Source: Nonomuraea muscovyensis
Lineage (GTDB): Bacteria; Actinomycetota; Actinomycetes; Streptosporangiales; Streptosporangiaceae
Assembly: GCF_014207745.1 (NCBI RefSeq)
Contig: NZ_JACHJB010000005.1
Location: 186,001-250,000, forward strand
Reading direction: 5' to 3'
DNA length: 64,000 bases
The position numbers and the translations under genes were made by a program. Under the pieces are notes generated by a model. The model saw only the letters and a program-made list of their open reading frames with translations. It was not told the origin of the DNA and ran no database searches. Each line of letters opens with the position of its first letter. Positions within the stretch are counted from its first letter, which is position 1. This document shows positions 8,382 to 16,313 of the stretch, one piece after another.

Positions 8382-9814
8382 TTTCGCACGAGACAGGGGA
8401 CGGCTGGCCGTCCGGGCTGCCCGTCGGATCCGGCTGGGTCGAGACGGACGCCACCCGGGACGTCGTGTTCCCCTACGACGGCTCCGTCGTGGGCGCGGCG
8501 CCGCTCGGCACCGCCGAGCTGGCCCGCCGGGCCGTGGCCGAGGCCCTCGCCGTCGCGCCCGCCATGGCCGCGCTGCCCTCGCACGCGCGCCGCGCCGCGC
8601 TCATGGGCGCGCACGACGCGCTGGCGGCCCGGCGCGAGGAGTTCGAGCGGCTGCTCGTCCTGGAGACCGGCAAGCCGCTGGTGGACTGCCGGGTCGAGGT
8701 CGCGCGCACGCTCGTCACGCTGGCCACCGCCGCCGAGGAGGTGGCCCGGCTGCACGGGGAGACCGTGCCGCTCGACCTGCTGCCGGCGGGGGAGGGGCTG
8801 GTCGGGTTCTGGACGCGGCGGCCGATCGGCGTGGTGGTCGGCATCACCGGCTTCAACTACCCGCTGCTGCTGGCCGCCCACAAGATCGCCCCCGCGCTGG
8901 CGGCCGGTTGCCCGATCATCGTCAAACCTGCCCCGGCCACCCCCCTGGCCACCCTCTGGCTCGTCCACCTGCTGCGCGCCGCCGCAGCGCTGCCCCCGGC
9001 GGGCGTGCAGCTCGTGACAGGCGACGTCGAGGTGGGACGCGCGCTCGTGGAGGACCCGCGGATCGGCGCGGTGTCGTTCACCGGCTCGGCCGCCGCCGGG
9101 CACGCCATCGCCCGCGCCGCCGCCCCCACCAAGGTGCTGCTGGAGCTCGGCTCCAACGCCGCCCTCGTCGTCGCCGCCGACGCCGACGTGGCCGCCGCCG
9201 CCGACGCCGTGGTGCGCGGCGGCTACTACGCCTCCGGCCAGGCGTGCATCTCCGTGCAGCGGGTGCTGGTGGAGGAGCCCGTCCACGACGCGTTCGTCTC
9301 GCTGCTCGCCGAGCGGATGAAGGACGTCGTCGTCGGCGACCCCCGCTCGCCCGGCACCCGCGTCGCGCCGCTCATCGACCCGGCAGCCACCGAACGTGTC
9401 CTCGCCTGGGTCCGCGGGTCGGGTGGCACGCTCGTCAGCGGCGGCACGCTCGACGGCCGCGCCATCGCCCCGACCGTCCTCACCGGCGTCCCCGACGGCG
9501 CCGACGCGTGGGACGAGGAGATCTTCGGCCCGGTGGTGTGCGTCCGCCCGGTGCCCGACCTCGACGCCGCCTTCGCCGCGGTCAACGCCTCCAGGTACGG
9601 CCTGCACGCCAGCGTCTTCACCCGCTCCCTGGCCACGGCCTTCGCCGCGATCGACCGCATCGAGGCCGGCGGCGTGGTGGTCAACGAGGTGCCGGGGTTC
9701 CGCGCGGACAACATGCCGTACGGCGGCGTCAAGGACAGCGGCGCCGGTCGCGAGGGCCCCCGGTTCGCCATCGAGGAACTGACGGTCACCCGCATGGCCG
9801 TCATCCGGCCCTGA
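8378..9814 (+). CDS. NAD(P)-dependent aldehyde dehydrogenase family protein
   Basis: A 478-residue ALDH. Catalytic Cys290 (GQACIS) and general base Glu256 (LLELGSN) have the usual 34-residue spacing. The nucleotide-binding motif FTGSAAAGHAIA and the substrate-tunnel Asn in GITGFNYP are present, as is the C-terminal EVPGFRADNMPYGGVKDSGAGREG. The second half of the Glu motif is LGSN rather than the common LGGK, a variation seen in lactaldehyde/succinate-semialdehyde-type branches. GTG at 8378 overlaps the peptidase stop (GTGA). It is the last gene of the operon and would oxidise an aldehyde released from the imported substrate. Specificity is unknown. Confidence 0.92.
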   Translation: MISHETGDGWPSGLPVGSGWVETDATRDVVFPYDGSVVGAAPLGTAELARRAVAEALAVAPAMAALPSHARRAALMGAHDALAARREEFERLLVLETGKPLVDCRVEVARTLVTLATAAEEVARLHGETVPLDLLPAGEGLVGFWTRRPIGVVVGITGFNYPLLLAAHKIAPALAAGCPIIVKPAPATPLATLWLVHLLRAAAALPPAGVQLVTGDVEVGRALVEDPRIGAVSFTGSAAAGHAIARAAAPTKVLLELGSNAALVVAADADVAAAADAVVRGGYYASGQACISVQRVLVEEPVHDAFVSLLAERMKDVVVGDPRSPGTRVAPLIDPAATERVLAWVRGSGGTLVSGGTLDGRAIAPTVLTGVPDGADAWDEEIFGPVVCVRPVPDLDAAFAAVNASRYGLHASVFTRSLATAFAAIDRIEAGGVVVNEVPGFRADNMPYGGVKDSGAGREGPRFAIEELTVTRMAVIRP

Positions 9815-10432
9815 TCACTGGTCGAGCGGCTCCGCGCCCAGGAAACGCAGCTCCAGCAGGTCGGGGGTGAAGGGCAGGCCGGTGATCCGGCTCGCCAGCG
9901 CGAAGCAGGCGGGGATGCGCAGCGTGAGATCGGCGTCGTCCTGGGCCGCGTCGTCGGAGTCGGGGTCGAGGCCGACCTCCCGCATCCACGCGACGAGGCG
10001 GTCGGGGTCGCCGCCCGACCGCGCGTTCGGCGCCATCGGGTCGAAGTGGGTGACGAGCTCGCCGCCGGCCAGGTAGGTAAAGGAGTCGGCGGCGTAGTCG
10101 TGGCGGCAGACCGACACGGCCTCCGTCCCGGCCGAGACCCGCGCGCCCAGCTCGGCGACGACCGCGAGCCGCCATCCGCCCGGCTCGACGAGCATGGTCC
10201 ACTCGCCGATCCGGACGGCGCCGACGAAGCCGGCGGCGTCCTCGGCGTTCTCCGCCGACCGCACGCTCAGCTCGTCGAACGTCACCTCCTCCAGCGTGCT
10301 CTCGTCCACGCCGAACCGCCGCAGCACCTCACGCGGTGAGAGGCCGCGGACGAAGGACACGCAGTAGATGTCGTCCAGGGGCTCATGCCGGCTGAGCCAG
10401 TGGAAATCCTCGGGGGTTCGCATGCCCGGCAT
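9815..10432 (-). CDS. DUF6461-like hypothetical protein
   Basis: About 205 residues, convergent with and abutting the ALDH gene. It contains YCVSFVRGLSPREVLRRFG near the N-terminus and later WTMLVEPGGWRLAVVAELG and YLAGGELVTHFDP, a pattern I associate with the actinobacterial DUF6461 family, possibly immunity or SMI1-like in fold. No signal peptide or membrane segment. The start is uncertain: ATG codons at 10430-10432 and 10421-10423 both fit, neither has a strong ribosome binding site, and the frame is open further upstream. Function unknown. Confidence 0.75.
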   Translation of the reverse strand: MPGMRTPEDFHWLSRHEPLDDIYCVSFVRGLSPREVLRRFGVDESTLEEVTFDELSVRSAENAEDAAGFVGAVRIGEWTMLVEPGGWRLAVVAELGARVSAGTEAVSVCRHDYAADSFTYLAGGELVTHFDPMAPNARSGGDPDRLVAWMREVGLDPDSDDAAQDDADLTLRIPACFALASRITGLPFTPDLLELRFLGAEPLDQ

Positions 10433-10549
10433 GATCGCAGCCGCCACCGACAGCGGGACACCGGCTCGCGGACGGTGGTGGAGTTCACGAGCGTCCACGG
10501 CCGGCGCCCGTCCAGGTGTGGCTGCCGCCCCGGCGCCGATCGTCCCGCG

Positions 10550-11320
10550 TTACAGCTGGGAGCCGCCCGTCGCGTCGACCACCCGGCCCGTCACCCAGCG
10601 GGCGTCGTCGGAGGCGAGGAACGCCACGACGCCCGCGATGTCGTCCGGCTGCCCGATCCGTCCGAACGTCGAGGCCGCCGCGGCCTGCGCCGCCGCCTCC
10701 GGGTCGCTCAGCCATCCGGCGTTGACGTCGGTCTCGACGTAGCCGGGCGCGACCGAGTTGACCGTGATGCCGCGCGGGCCGAGCTGCTTGGCCAGCGTCA
10801 GCGTGAACACGTCGAGCGCCCCCTTGGTGGCGGAGTAGGCGATGACGCCGGGCAGCGCGATGCGGGTGACGCCGCTGGAGATGTTGACGATGCGCCCGCC
10901 GTCGCGCAGCCCCCGCCGCAGCGCCTCCCTGACGATGAAGAACGGCGCCCGTACGTTCACCGCGAACACCTGGTCGAACTCCTCCTCCGTCAGCCCGTCC
11001 AGGTCCGAGCTGGTGGCGATGGCGGCGTTGTTCACGATGATGTCCACGCCCGCGCCCGGCGCGAACTCGCCGACCGCGGCGTCGAAGGCGTCCCACAGCG
11101 CGACCGCGTCACCGTGGCCGCCCAGCTCCGCCCGGATCGCGAACGCCCGGCCGCCGCTCTCCTCGATCCGCTTCACGACCTCCTTGGCGGCGACCGCCTC
11201 GCGGGCGTAGGCGACGGCCACGACCGCTCCGTCGCGGCCCAGCCGCTCGGCGATGGCCCGGCCGATCCCCCGGCTGCCGCCGGTGACCAGCGCGACCTTG
11301 CCGTCCAATGGCCTGCTCAT
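10550..11320 (-). CDS. SDR family NAD(P)-dependent oxidoreductase
   Basis: A 256-residue classical short-chain dehydrogenase. Cofactor motif TGGSRGIG (about residues 13-20), NNAA motif (VNNAAIATS), catalytic Ser in NISSGV and YSATK. The tail VVAFLASDDARWVTGRVVDATGG is typical of FabG-like enzymes. The ATG at 11318-11320 is preferred over an upstream in-frame one because GGAGG lies just before it. The gene is divergent from a TetR gene and shares an operator region with it, so it is probably the TetR target. Substrate unknown. Confidence 0.9.
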   Translation of the reverse strand: MSRPLDGKVALVTGGSRGIGRAIAERLGRDGAVVAVAYAREAVAAKEVVKRIEESGGRAFAIRAELGGHGDAVALWDAFDAAVGEFAPGAGVDIIVNNAAIATSSDLDGLTEEEFDQVFAVNVRAPFFIVREALRRGLRDGGRIVNISSGVTRIALPGVIAYSATKGALDVFTLTLAKQLGPRGITVNSVAPGYVETDVNAGWLSDPEAAAQAAAASTFGRIGQPDDIAGVVAFLASDDARWVTGRVVDATGGSQL

Positions 11321-11338
11321 GAGATGCCTCCATAATTG

Positions 11339-11395
11339 TTGAGCGAGCACTCAAGAATTAAGGTAGCACGAATTCTTGAGTGACTGCTCTAGAAT
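11339..11395. promoter_or_regulatory. Twin operator between SDR and TetR genes
   Basis: Two copies of a 20-bp element, TTGAGyGAsyrCTCwAGAAT, lie head to tail at 11339-11358 and 11376-11395, 37 bases apart. Each has imperfect dyad symmetry (TTGAG ... CTCAA in the first). They flank the start regions of both divergent genes, the usual place for a TetR operator that controls its own gene and its neighbour. Confidence 0.7.
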
Positions 11396-11401
11396 GTGGG
11401 C

Positions 11402-12019
11402 ATGGCAGGGACAAGTGCGACACGGGGCCGCCCACGCGGCTTCGACCGCGACGCGGCGCTCGCCGTGGCGACCCGGTTGTTCTGGGAGCGCGGCTACGAG
11501 GCCACCTCCGTCGGCGAGCTGACCGAGGCCATGGGCATCCGGCCGGGCAGCCTCTACGCCGCGTTCGGTGACAAGAAGGCCCTGTTCAAGGAGGTGGTGG
11601 GGGCCTACGGGCGCTCGCCGGCCGGCGCGTTCATGGCCGAAGCCCTGCGCGAGGAGCCCACGGCGTACGGCGCCCTGGCCCGGATCCTGCGCGAGGCGGC
11701 GGCGATCTACCCTGACCCCTCGCATCCGGCGGGCTGCCTGACCATCTGCGCCGCCACCAACGTCACCGTGCAGGACGCCGACGTGGGGGAGTACCTACGC
11801 GACCTGCGCAACGCCAACCTCGTCGTGTTCGAGGCGCGGCTGCGGGAGGGGTGCGAGCGGGGCGAGCTGCCGGCGGACGCCGACCTCCGCGCGCTGGCCG
11901 GCTACTTCGCGGCCGTCATCCAGGGCATGTCGCAGCGCGCACGCGACGGGGCCGGCCCGCACGAGCTCGCGATGATCGCCGAGCTCGCCCTGGCGGCCTG
12001 GCCGGGCCGCCGCGACTGA
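11402..12019 (+). CDS. TetR/AcrR family transcriptional regulator
   Basis: A 205-residue regulator. The N-terminal helix-turn-helix is clear: GRPRGFDRDAALAVATRLFWERGYEATSVGELTEAMGIRPGSLYAAFGDKKALFKEV. The remainder is the helical ligand domain, with Cys in HPAGCLTICAA. The second of two close ATG codons (11402) is taken as start. It probably represses itself and the divergent SDR through the twin sites between them. Ligand unknown. Confidence 0.9.
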   Translation: MAGTSATRGRPRGFDRDAALAVATRLFWERGYEATSVGELTEAMGIRPGSLYAAFGDKKALFKEVVGAYGRSPAGAFMAEALREEPTAYGALARILREAAAIYPDPSHPAGCLTICAATNVTVQDADVGEYLRDLRNANLVVFEARLREGCERGELPADADLRALAGYFAAVIQGMSQRARDGAGPHELAMIAELALAAWPGRRD

Positions 12020-12091
12020 CCTGCGGGGGATCCGGTCGTGCGGGTGATCGGCGGGCTGCCGACCGGTGCGCGGCGGATCCGGTCGTGCGCG

Positions 12092-13075
12092 TCACCAGCG
12101 GCCGGCCACCTGCGGCGCGACGAGCTCGTCGTAGACCTCGCGCACGGCCCGCAGCGCCTGCGCCGTCAGCGGCGCGAGGTCCGCGGCGGCGGCGTTGGAC
12201 CGGGCCTGCTCCGGGTTGCGGGCACCCGGGATCACCACGCTCACGCCGGGCTGGTCGACGATCCAGCGCAGCGCCACCTGTGCCATCGTCGCGCCGTCAG
12301 GCACGAGCGGCGCCAGCCGGCGCACCGCCGCCAGCCCCGTCGCGAAGTCCACGCCCGAGAAGGTCTCGCCGATGTCGAACGCCTCGCCCCCGCGGTTGAA
12401 CGTGCGGTGGTCGTTCGTGGCGAACGTCGTGTTCTCGTCGTACTTGCCCGACAGCAGGCCGCTGGCCAGCGGCACCCGCGCGATGACGCCCACCCCCGCC
12501 TCGCGCGCCGCCGGCAGCACCTCCTCCAGCGGGCCGAGCCGCAGCATGTTCAGGATGATCTGCACGCTGGCCACCCCCGGCCGCGCGATCGCCGTCAGCG
12601 CCTCGGCCCGCGTCTCCACGCTCACCCCGTACGCCGCGATCCGCTGCTCGGCCACCAGCGTGTCGAGCGCGTCGAACACCTCGTCGGAGGAGTAGACGGC
12701 CGTCGGCGGGCAGTGCAGCTGCACCAGGTCGAGCACGTCCACGCCGAGGTTCGCCCGCGAGCGGTCGGTCCAGGAGCGGAAGTTGGCCAGCGTGTAGTTG
12801 CCCGGCTCCTGGGCCATCCGGCGGCCCATCTTGGTCGCCACCGTGATGCCGTGATCCGGCCGCGACCTCAGGAACCGGCCGACGAGCCGCTCGCTGACCC
12901 CGTCCCCGTAGACGTCGGCCGTGTCGACGAACGTCATCCCGGCGTCCGCCGCGGCCGACAGTGTCGCCAGCGCCTCCTGCTCGGACACCTCGCCCCAGTC
13001 GGCGCCGAGCTGCCACGCGCCCAGCCCCACCACGCCCACCCGGCGGCCGGTCCGGCCGAGAACTCGCTGCTCCAC
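12092..13075 (-). CDS. Aldo/keto reductase
   Basis: A 327-residue (alpha/beta)8 NADPH-dependent reductase. The catalytic tetrad is visible as Asp and Tyr in DTADVYGDGVSE, Lys in VATKMGRRM and His in LVQLHCPP. The C-terminal NADP site (SVVIPGARNPEQARSNAAA) is complete. GTG at 13073-13075 is chosen because AGAGGG precedes it and the family start (EQRVLGRTGRRVGVVGLGAW) begins there; the longer open frame upstream is unsupported. Just beyond its 3' end a 15-base stretch (GGATCCGGTCGTGCG) occurs twice. Substrate unknown. Confidence 0.9.
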   Translation of the reverse strand: MEQRVLGRTGRRVGVVGLGAWQLGADWGEVSEQEALATLSAAADAGMTFVDTADVYGDGVSERLVGRFLRSRPDHGITVATKMGRRMAQEPGNYTLANFRSWTDRSRANLGVDVLDLVQLHCPPTAVYSSDEVFDALDTLVAEQRIAAYGVSVETRAEALTAIARPGVASVQIILNMLRLGPLEEVLPAAREAGVGVIARVPLASGLLSGKYDENTTFATNDHRTFNRGGEAFDIGETFSGVDFATGLAAVRRLAPLVPDGATMAQVALRWIVDQPGVSVVIPGARNPEQARSNAAAADLAPLTAQALRAVREVYDELVAPQVAGRW

Positions 13076-13283
13076 GTGATCCCTCTTCTCTCGCCGTTGT
13101 TCCGATGCGAACGCTAACACCACCGGCGGCGGGTCACAGGAGCCGGTCGAGGGCTGCTCCATCGCCGCCGGGCCGATCCGTGCTCTGCCGGCCTTCGAGG
13201 GCGGCGCCACGTCGCGCGGCGGGCCGGCCTCCTCGCGCCCGACGCCGAGGCCGGCCCCCACGTCGCCGAACCCGGGGCGGCGG

Positions 13284-14048
13284 TCAGGTGGGCGGGTCGA
13301 AGCGGCCGTCCACCGCGGTCCAGCCGCCGTCCACGTACAGCACCGAACCCGTCACGAAGCTCGCCGCGTCGCTCGCCAGGTAGACCACCGCCCCGGCCAT
13401 CTCCTCGGCCCTCGCCCACCGGCCCAGCGCGCTCTTGGCCGCGTACGCGCCGTACCAGGCGGGATCGTCCTTGATCTGCCGGGTCAGCGGCGTCTCCACC
13501 ACCCCGGGCGCGATGGCGTTGACCCGCACCCCGTGCGGTCCGAACTCGGCGGCGGCCGTCCGCAGCAACTGCACCAGCCCCGCCTTCGTCGCCGAGTACA
13601 CCCCCTGGCCGGGCTCCGTCACCGCCGCCCGGATCGACGCGAACCCGATGATGGACCCCCGTCCCCGCGCCACCATCGTCGCCCCGAAGGCCCGCACCAC
13701 GTCGAACGAGGCCCGCAGGTTGAGGTCCACCACCCGGCCGAACTCCTCGGCGGTGTAGTCGAGCAACCGCTTGCGCACGTTCGTCGCCGCGGTGAACACC
13801 AGCACGTCGGCGGGCTCGCCCGCCGCCGCCTCGCGGACGGCTTCGCCGTCGAGCACGTCCAGCAGCAGCGCCTTCCCGCCGCACCGTCCGGCCGTCTCGC
13901 GTGCGGCGGCCAGGTCGCGGTCGGCGCACACCACCTCGGCGCCATGGGCGGCCAGCGCCAGCGCCGCCTCCCGGCCGATCCCGCTGCCGGCCCCGATCAC
14001 CACAGCCCGCCGCCCGTCCAGGCGGAACAACCCGTCGTATCCCGTCAT
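13284..14048 (-). CDS. SDR family oxidoreductase, probable member of the GntR regulon
   Basis: A 254-residue short-chain dehydrogenase: cofactor motif GAGSGIG (about residues 19-25), catalytic Ser in IGFASIRA, YSATK, and the tail LASDAASFVTGSVLYVDGGW. ATG at 14046-14048 follows GGGTGGGG. Sixteen bases upstream lies an exact copy of the 15-bp palindrome found before the ABC operon at 1099-1113, plus an extra half-site. This strongly suggests control by the FadR-type regulator at 297-1049. If so, it may interconvert an alcohol and aldehyde or ketone in the same catabolic route. That role is inference. Confidence 0.9.
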   Translation of the reverse strand: MTGYDGLFRLDGRRAVVIGAGSGIGREAALALAAHGAEVVCADRDLAAARETAGRCGGKALLLDVLDGEAVREAAAGEPADVLVFTAATNVRKRLLDYTAEEFGRVVDLNLRASFDVVRAFGATMVARGRGSIIGFASIRAAVTEPGQGVYSATKAGLVQLLRTAAAEFGPHGVRVNAIAPGVVETPLTRQIKDDPAWYGAYAAKSALGRWARAEEMAGAVVYLASDAASFVTGSVLYVDGGWTAVDGRFDPPT

Positions 14049-14063
14049 GACCCCACCCTAGTA

Positions 14064-14087
14064 ACTGGTCAGACCAGTAGACCAGTA
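14064..14087. promoter_or_regulatory. Second copy of the GntR palindrome with an extra half-site
   Basis: ACTGGTCAGACCAGT at 14064-14078 is identical to the site at 1099-1113. It is followed by a tandem repeat of its right arm (GACCAGTA at 14072-14079 and 14080-14087). It lies between the SDR start and the 3' end of the sigma factor gene, so it can only serve the SDR gene. Confidence 0.75.
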
Positions 14088-14096
14088 GGGCGGGGT

Positions 14097-15317
14097 TCAG
14101 ACGCGCAGGGCGCGCCGGGCGGCACGCAGGAAGGCGCGCTCGGCCTCGTTCGCCGTGCGGGCCAGCGCCGCCTCGTACGCCGTCGCCGCCTCCGCTTCAC
14201 GGCCCAGCCGCCTGAGCAGGTCGGCCCGTACGGCGTGGAAGAGGTGGTAGCCGTCCAGGGGCAACGCCTCCACGAGAGGCAGCGCGGCGGCGGGCCCGGA
14301 GACCTCCGCCACCACGACCGCCCGGTTCAGCGCCACGACCGGCGCCGGGCTGAGCGCCAGCAACTGGTCGTACAGCCGCAGGATCTGCGGCCAGTCGGTG
14401 GCGGCCGCGTCCGGCGCGTCACCGTGCACGGCGTTGATCGCCGCCTGGATCTGGTACGGCCCCGGCCGGTCACGGCGCAGGCAGCGGCGGACCAGGTCCT
14501 GCCCCTCGGCTATGAGGGTCCGATCCCACAGGCCGCGGTCCTGGTCGGCGAGCCGGACGAGGTCGCCGCCCGGCGTGGTGCGGGCGGCGCGCCGGGCGTG
14601 CAGGAGGAGCATGAGGGCGAGCAGCCCCGTCACCTCCGGCTCGTCGGGCATGAGCTCGGCCAGCAGCCGGCCGAGCCGGACGGCTTCGGCGCACAGGTCC
14701 TCGCGGACCAGCCGCGGCCCGGAGGCGGCGGTGTGCCCCTCGGTGAAGATCAGGTAGATCACGGCGAGCACCGCGCGCAGCCGGTCGGGCAGATCCGCCT
14801 CACGCGGCACCCGGTACGGGATGCCCGCGTCACGGATCTTGGCCTTGGCGCGCACGAGCCGCTGCGCCATGGTCGGCTCGGACACGAAGAAGGCCCGGGC
14901 GATGTCGGCGGTGCCGAGCCCGCCGAGCAGCCGGAGCGTCAGCGCCACCCGGGCGGCGGGGGCGAGCGCGGGATGGCAGCAGGTGAAGATCAGTCTCAGC
15001 CGGTCGTCGTGCACGGGCCCCTCCTCGACGGGTGTGTCGCCGGCGTGCACCAGCGCCGCCGCGGCGTGCCGGGAATCGCGGGAGGCCTCGCGCCGCAGCC
15101 GGTCCACGGCCCGGTTGCGCGCCGTGGTGATGATCCACCCGGCGGGGCTCGGGGGAGTCCCGGCGGACGGCCAGCGGGCCACCGCCACGGCGAACGCGTC
15201 CTGGACCGCCTCCTCGGCGAGTTCGATGTCGCCGAAGTGGCGCACCAGGACGGCGACCGCGCGGGCGTACTCGCGGCGGAAGACCGCCTCGACGCCCGCG
15301 ACGCACGGATCCGGCAT
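14097..15317 (-). CDS. ECF sigma factor with C-terminal TPR-like domain (COG4941 type)
   Basis: A 406-residue extracytoplasmic-function sigma factor. Region 2 (about residues 10-75) includes DIELAEEAVQDAFAVAVARWP and AGWIITTARNRAVDRLRRE; region 4 (about 105-165) includes LRLLGGLGTADIARAFFVSEPTMAQRLVRAKAKIRD. A long C-terminal helical part follows, with TPR-like helices near the end (NRAVVVAEVSGPAAALPLVEAL). This ECF42-type group usually has a YCII/DGPF-domain gene beside it; none is present here. ATG at 15315-15317 follows GGGGGAG. Confidence 0.9.
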   Translation of the reverse strand: MPDPCVAGVEAVFRREYARAVAVLVRHFGDIELAEEAVQDAFAVAVARWPSAGTPPSPAGWIITTARNRAVDRLRREASRDSRHAAAALVHAGDTPVEEGPVHDDRLRLIFTCCHPALAPAARVALTLRLLGGLGTADIARAFFVSEPTMAQRLVRAKAKIRDAGIPYRVPREADLPDRLRAVLAVIYLIFTEGHTAASGPRLVREDLCAEAVRLGRLLAELMPDEPEVTGLLALMLLLHARRAARTTPGGDLVRLADQDRGLWDRTLIAEGQDLVRRCLRRDRPGPYQIQAAINAVHGDAPDAAATDWPQILRLYDQLLALSPAPVVALNRAVVVAEVSGPAAALPLVEALPLDGYHLFHAVRADLLRRLGREAEAATAYEAALARTANEAERAFLRAARRALRV

Positions 15318-15419
15318 GCTCTCAGCTCCCCCTGGGGAACGGCCGCCCTCGGCAGGGCGGTCGCCTGTTCTCACCTGGTGAACGAACGGCCCGCCGCCGG
15401 ATCGACACCCCGGCCGGAA

Positions 15420-15965
15420 TCAGCCCGCCCGGAGGGCCTCCCAGTCGGCGCGGAGCAGTTCGTACTCCACCTCGCCCTCCTCCGACCCGTCGATGACGTC
15501 CGGCCAGTCGCCGAAGAACGTGCGGACGTGGCGCAGCCCGCACTTCTCCATGACCCGGCGGGAGCCCAGGTTGACGGCCATCGTCTGGGCGAAGACCCGG
15601 CGGGCGCCCAGCTCGGCGAAGGCCTTGTCGATCAGGGCGAGCGAGCCCTCGGTGGCGAATCCCCTGCCCCAGTACGCCTGGTGCAGGCGGTAGCCCAGCT
15701 CCGGTTCGTCGGGGGAGCCGCCCCGGGCCGCCCGTAGGTGGAACCACCCGGCGAACGCGCCCGTGGACTTCTCGACGGCGGCGAAGAAGCCGGAGGCGAC
15801 GAAGGCGGGCAGCGTCTCGCGCACGATCACCTCGCGCGGGGTGGGCTTGCCGCCGTTGAGGAAGCGCATGACGCCGGGGTCGTTGTGCAGGGCGAACAGG
15901 TCGTCGGCGTCGGCGTCGGTGAAGCGGCGCAGGACGAGCCGGTCGGTCGTGAGGTACGTCTCCAC
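15420..15965 (-). CDS. GNAT family N-acetyltransferase (RimJ/RimL type)
   Basis: A 181-residue acetyltransferase. It opens with the RimJ/L signature TDRLVLRRFTDADADDLFALHNDP and contains the acetyl-CoA loop region LGYRLHQAYWGRGFATEGSLALIDKAF and the later VNLGSRRVMEKCGL. Such proteins acetylate protein N-termini, small amines or antibiotics; the target cannot be told here. The GTG start at 15963-15965 has no strong ribosome binding site. Confidence 0.88.
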   Translation of the reverse strand: METYLTTDRLVLRRFTDADADDLFALHNDPGVMRFLNGGKPTPREVIVRETLPAFVASGFFAAVEKSTGAFAGWFHLRAARGGSPDEPELGYRLHQAYWGRGFATEGSLALIDKAFAELGARRVFAQTMAVNLGSRRVMEKCGLRHVRTFFGDWPDVIDGSEEGEVEYELLRADWEALRAG

Positions 15966-16313
15966 GGCAGCCCACGGTAGCCAACGGGCCGGCGGATGTT
16001 CGACGGGATTTTCCGGTGGCCGGGCTCCACCGGGGAGCGGGACACCAAGGAGCGGAGCCGGCCGATGGGGCTCCTGCGGGCGACCGATGCCGTGATCCTC
16101 GCTCCCTCCATCTCCGGCGGCCGGCTCCCCGCCGGCCGCCGATCAAGCGGTGTGAAGCTCACGGGCCGTGGTCGCCGGGCGGCGGTGGGAGACGGGGCGT
16201 CACGGGTTGGAGCCCCATGTTGGCTCCAAATTGACTACGAGTGAGCGGGTGTGGTCGGGTCGTGACACATGTTTCTGTTGTGATGATTGATACCGCTTCG
16301 GGGGTAAGCGTTC
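15966..16313. other. Intergenic region between divergent genes
   Basis: 348 bases without a convincing gene. It contains a GC-rich hairpin (CGGCGGCCGG paired at 16115-16141) and, nearer the large secreted gene, the perfect inverted repeat described separately. The part from 16227 on is more AT-rich and probably holds the promoter of the 1425-residue protein. Confidence 0.6.
16207..16229. promoter_or_regulatory. Perfect inverted repeat upstream of the large secreted protein
   Basis: TTGGAGCC and GGCTCCAA (8-bp arms, 7-base spacer) lie 85 bases before the start codon of the 1425-residue protein gene. The spacing suits a dimeric regulator site more than a terminator, and no T-run follows. No adjacent regulator gene is an obvious partner. 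Confidence 0.45.
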
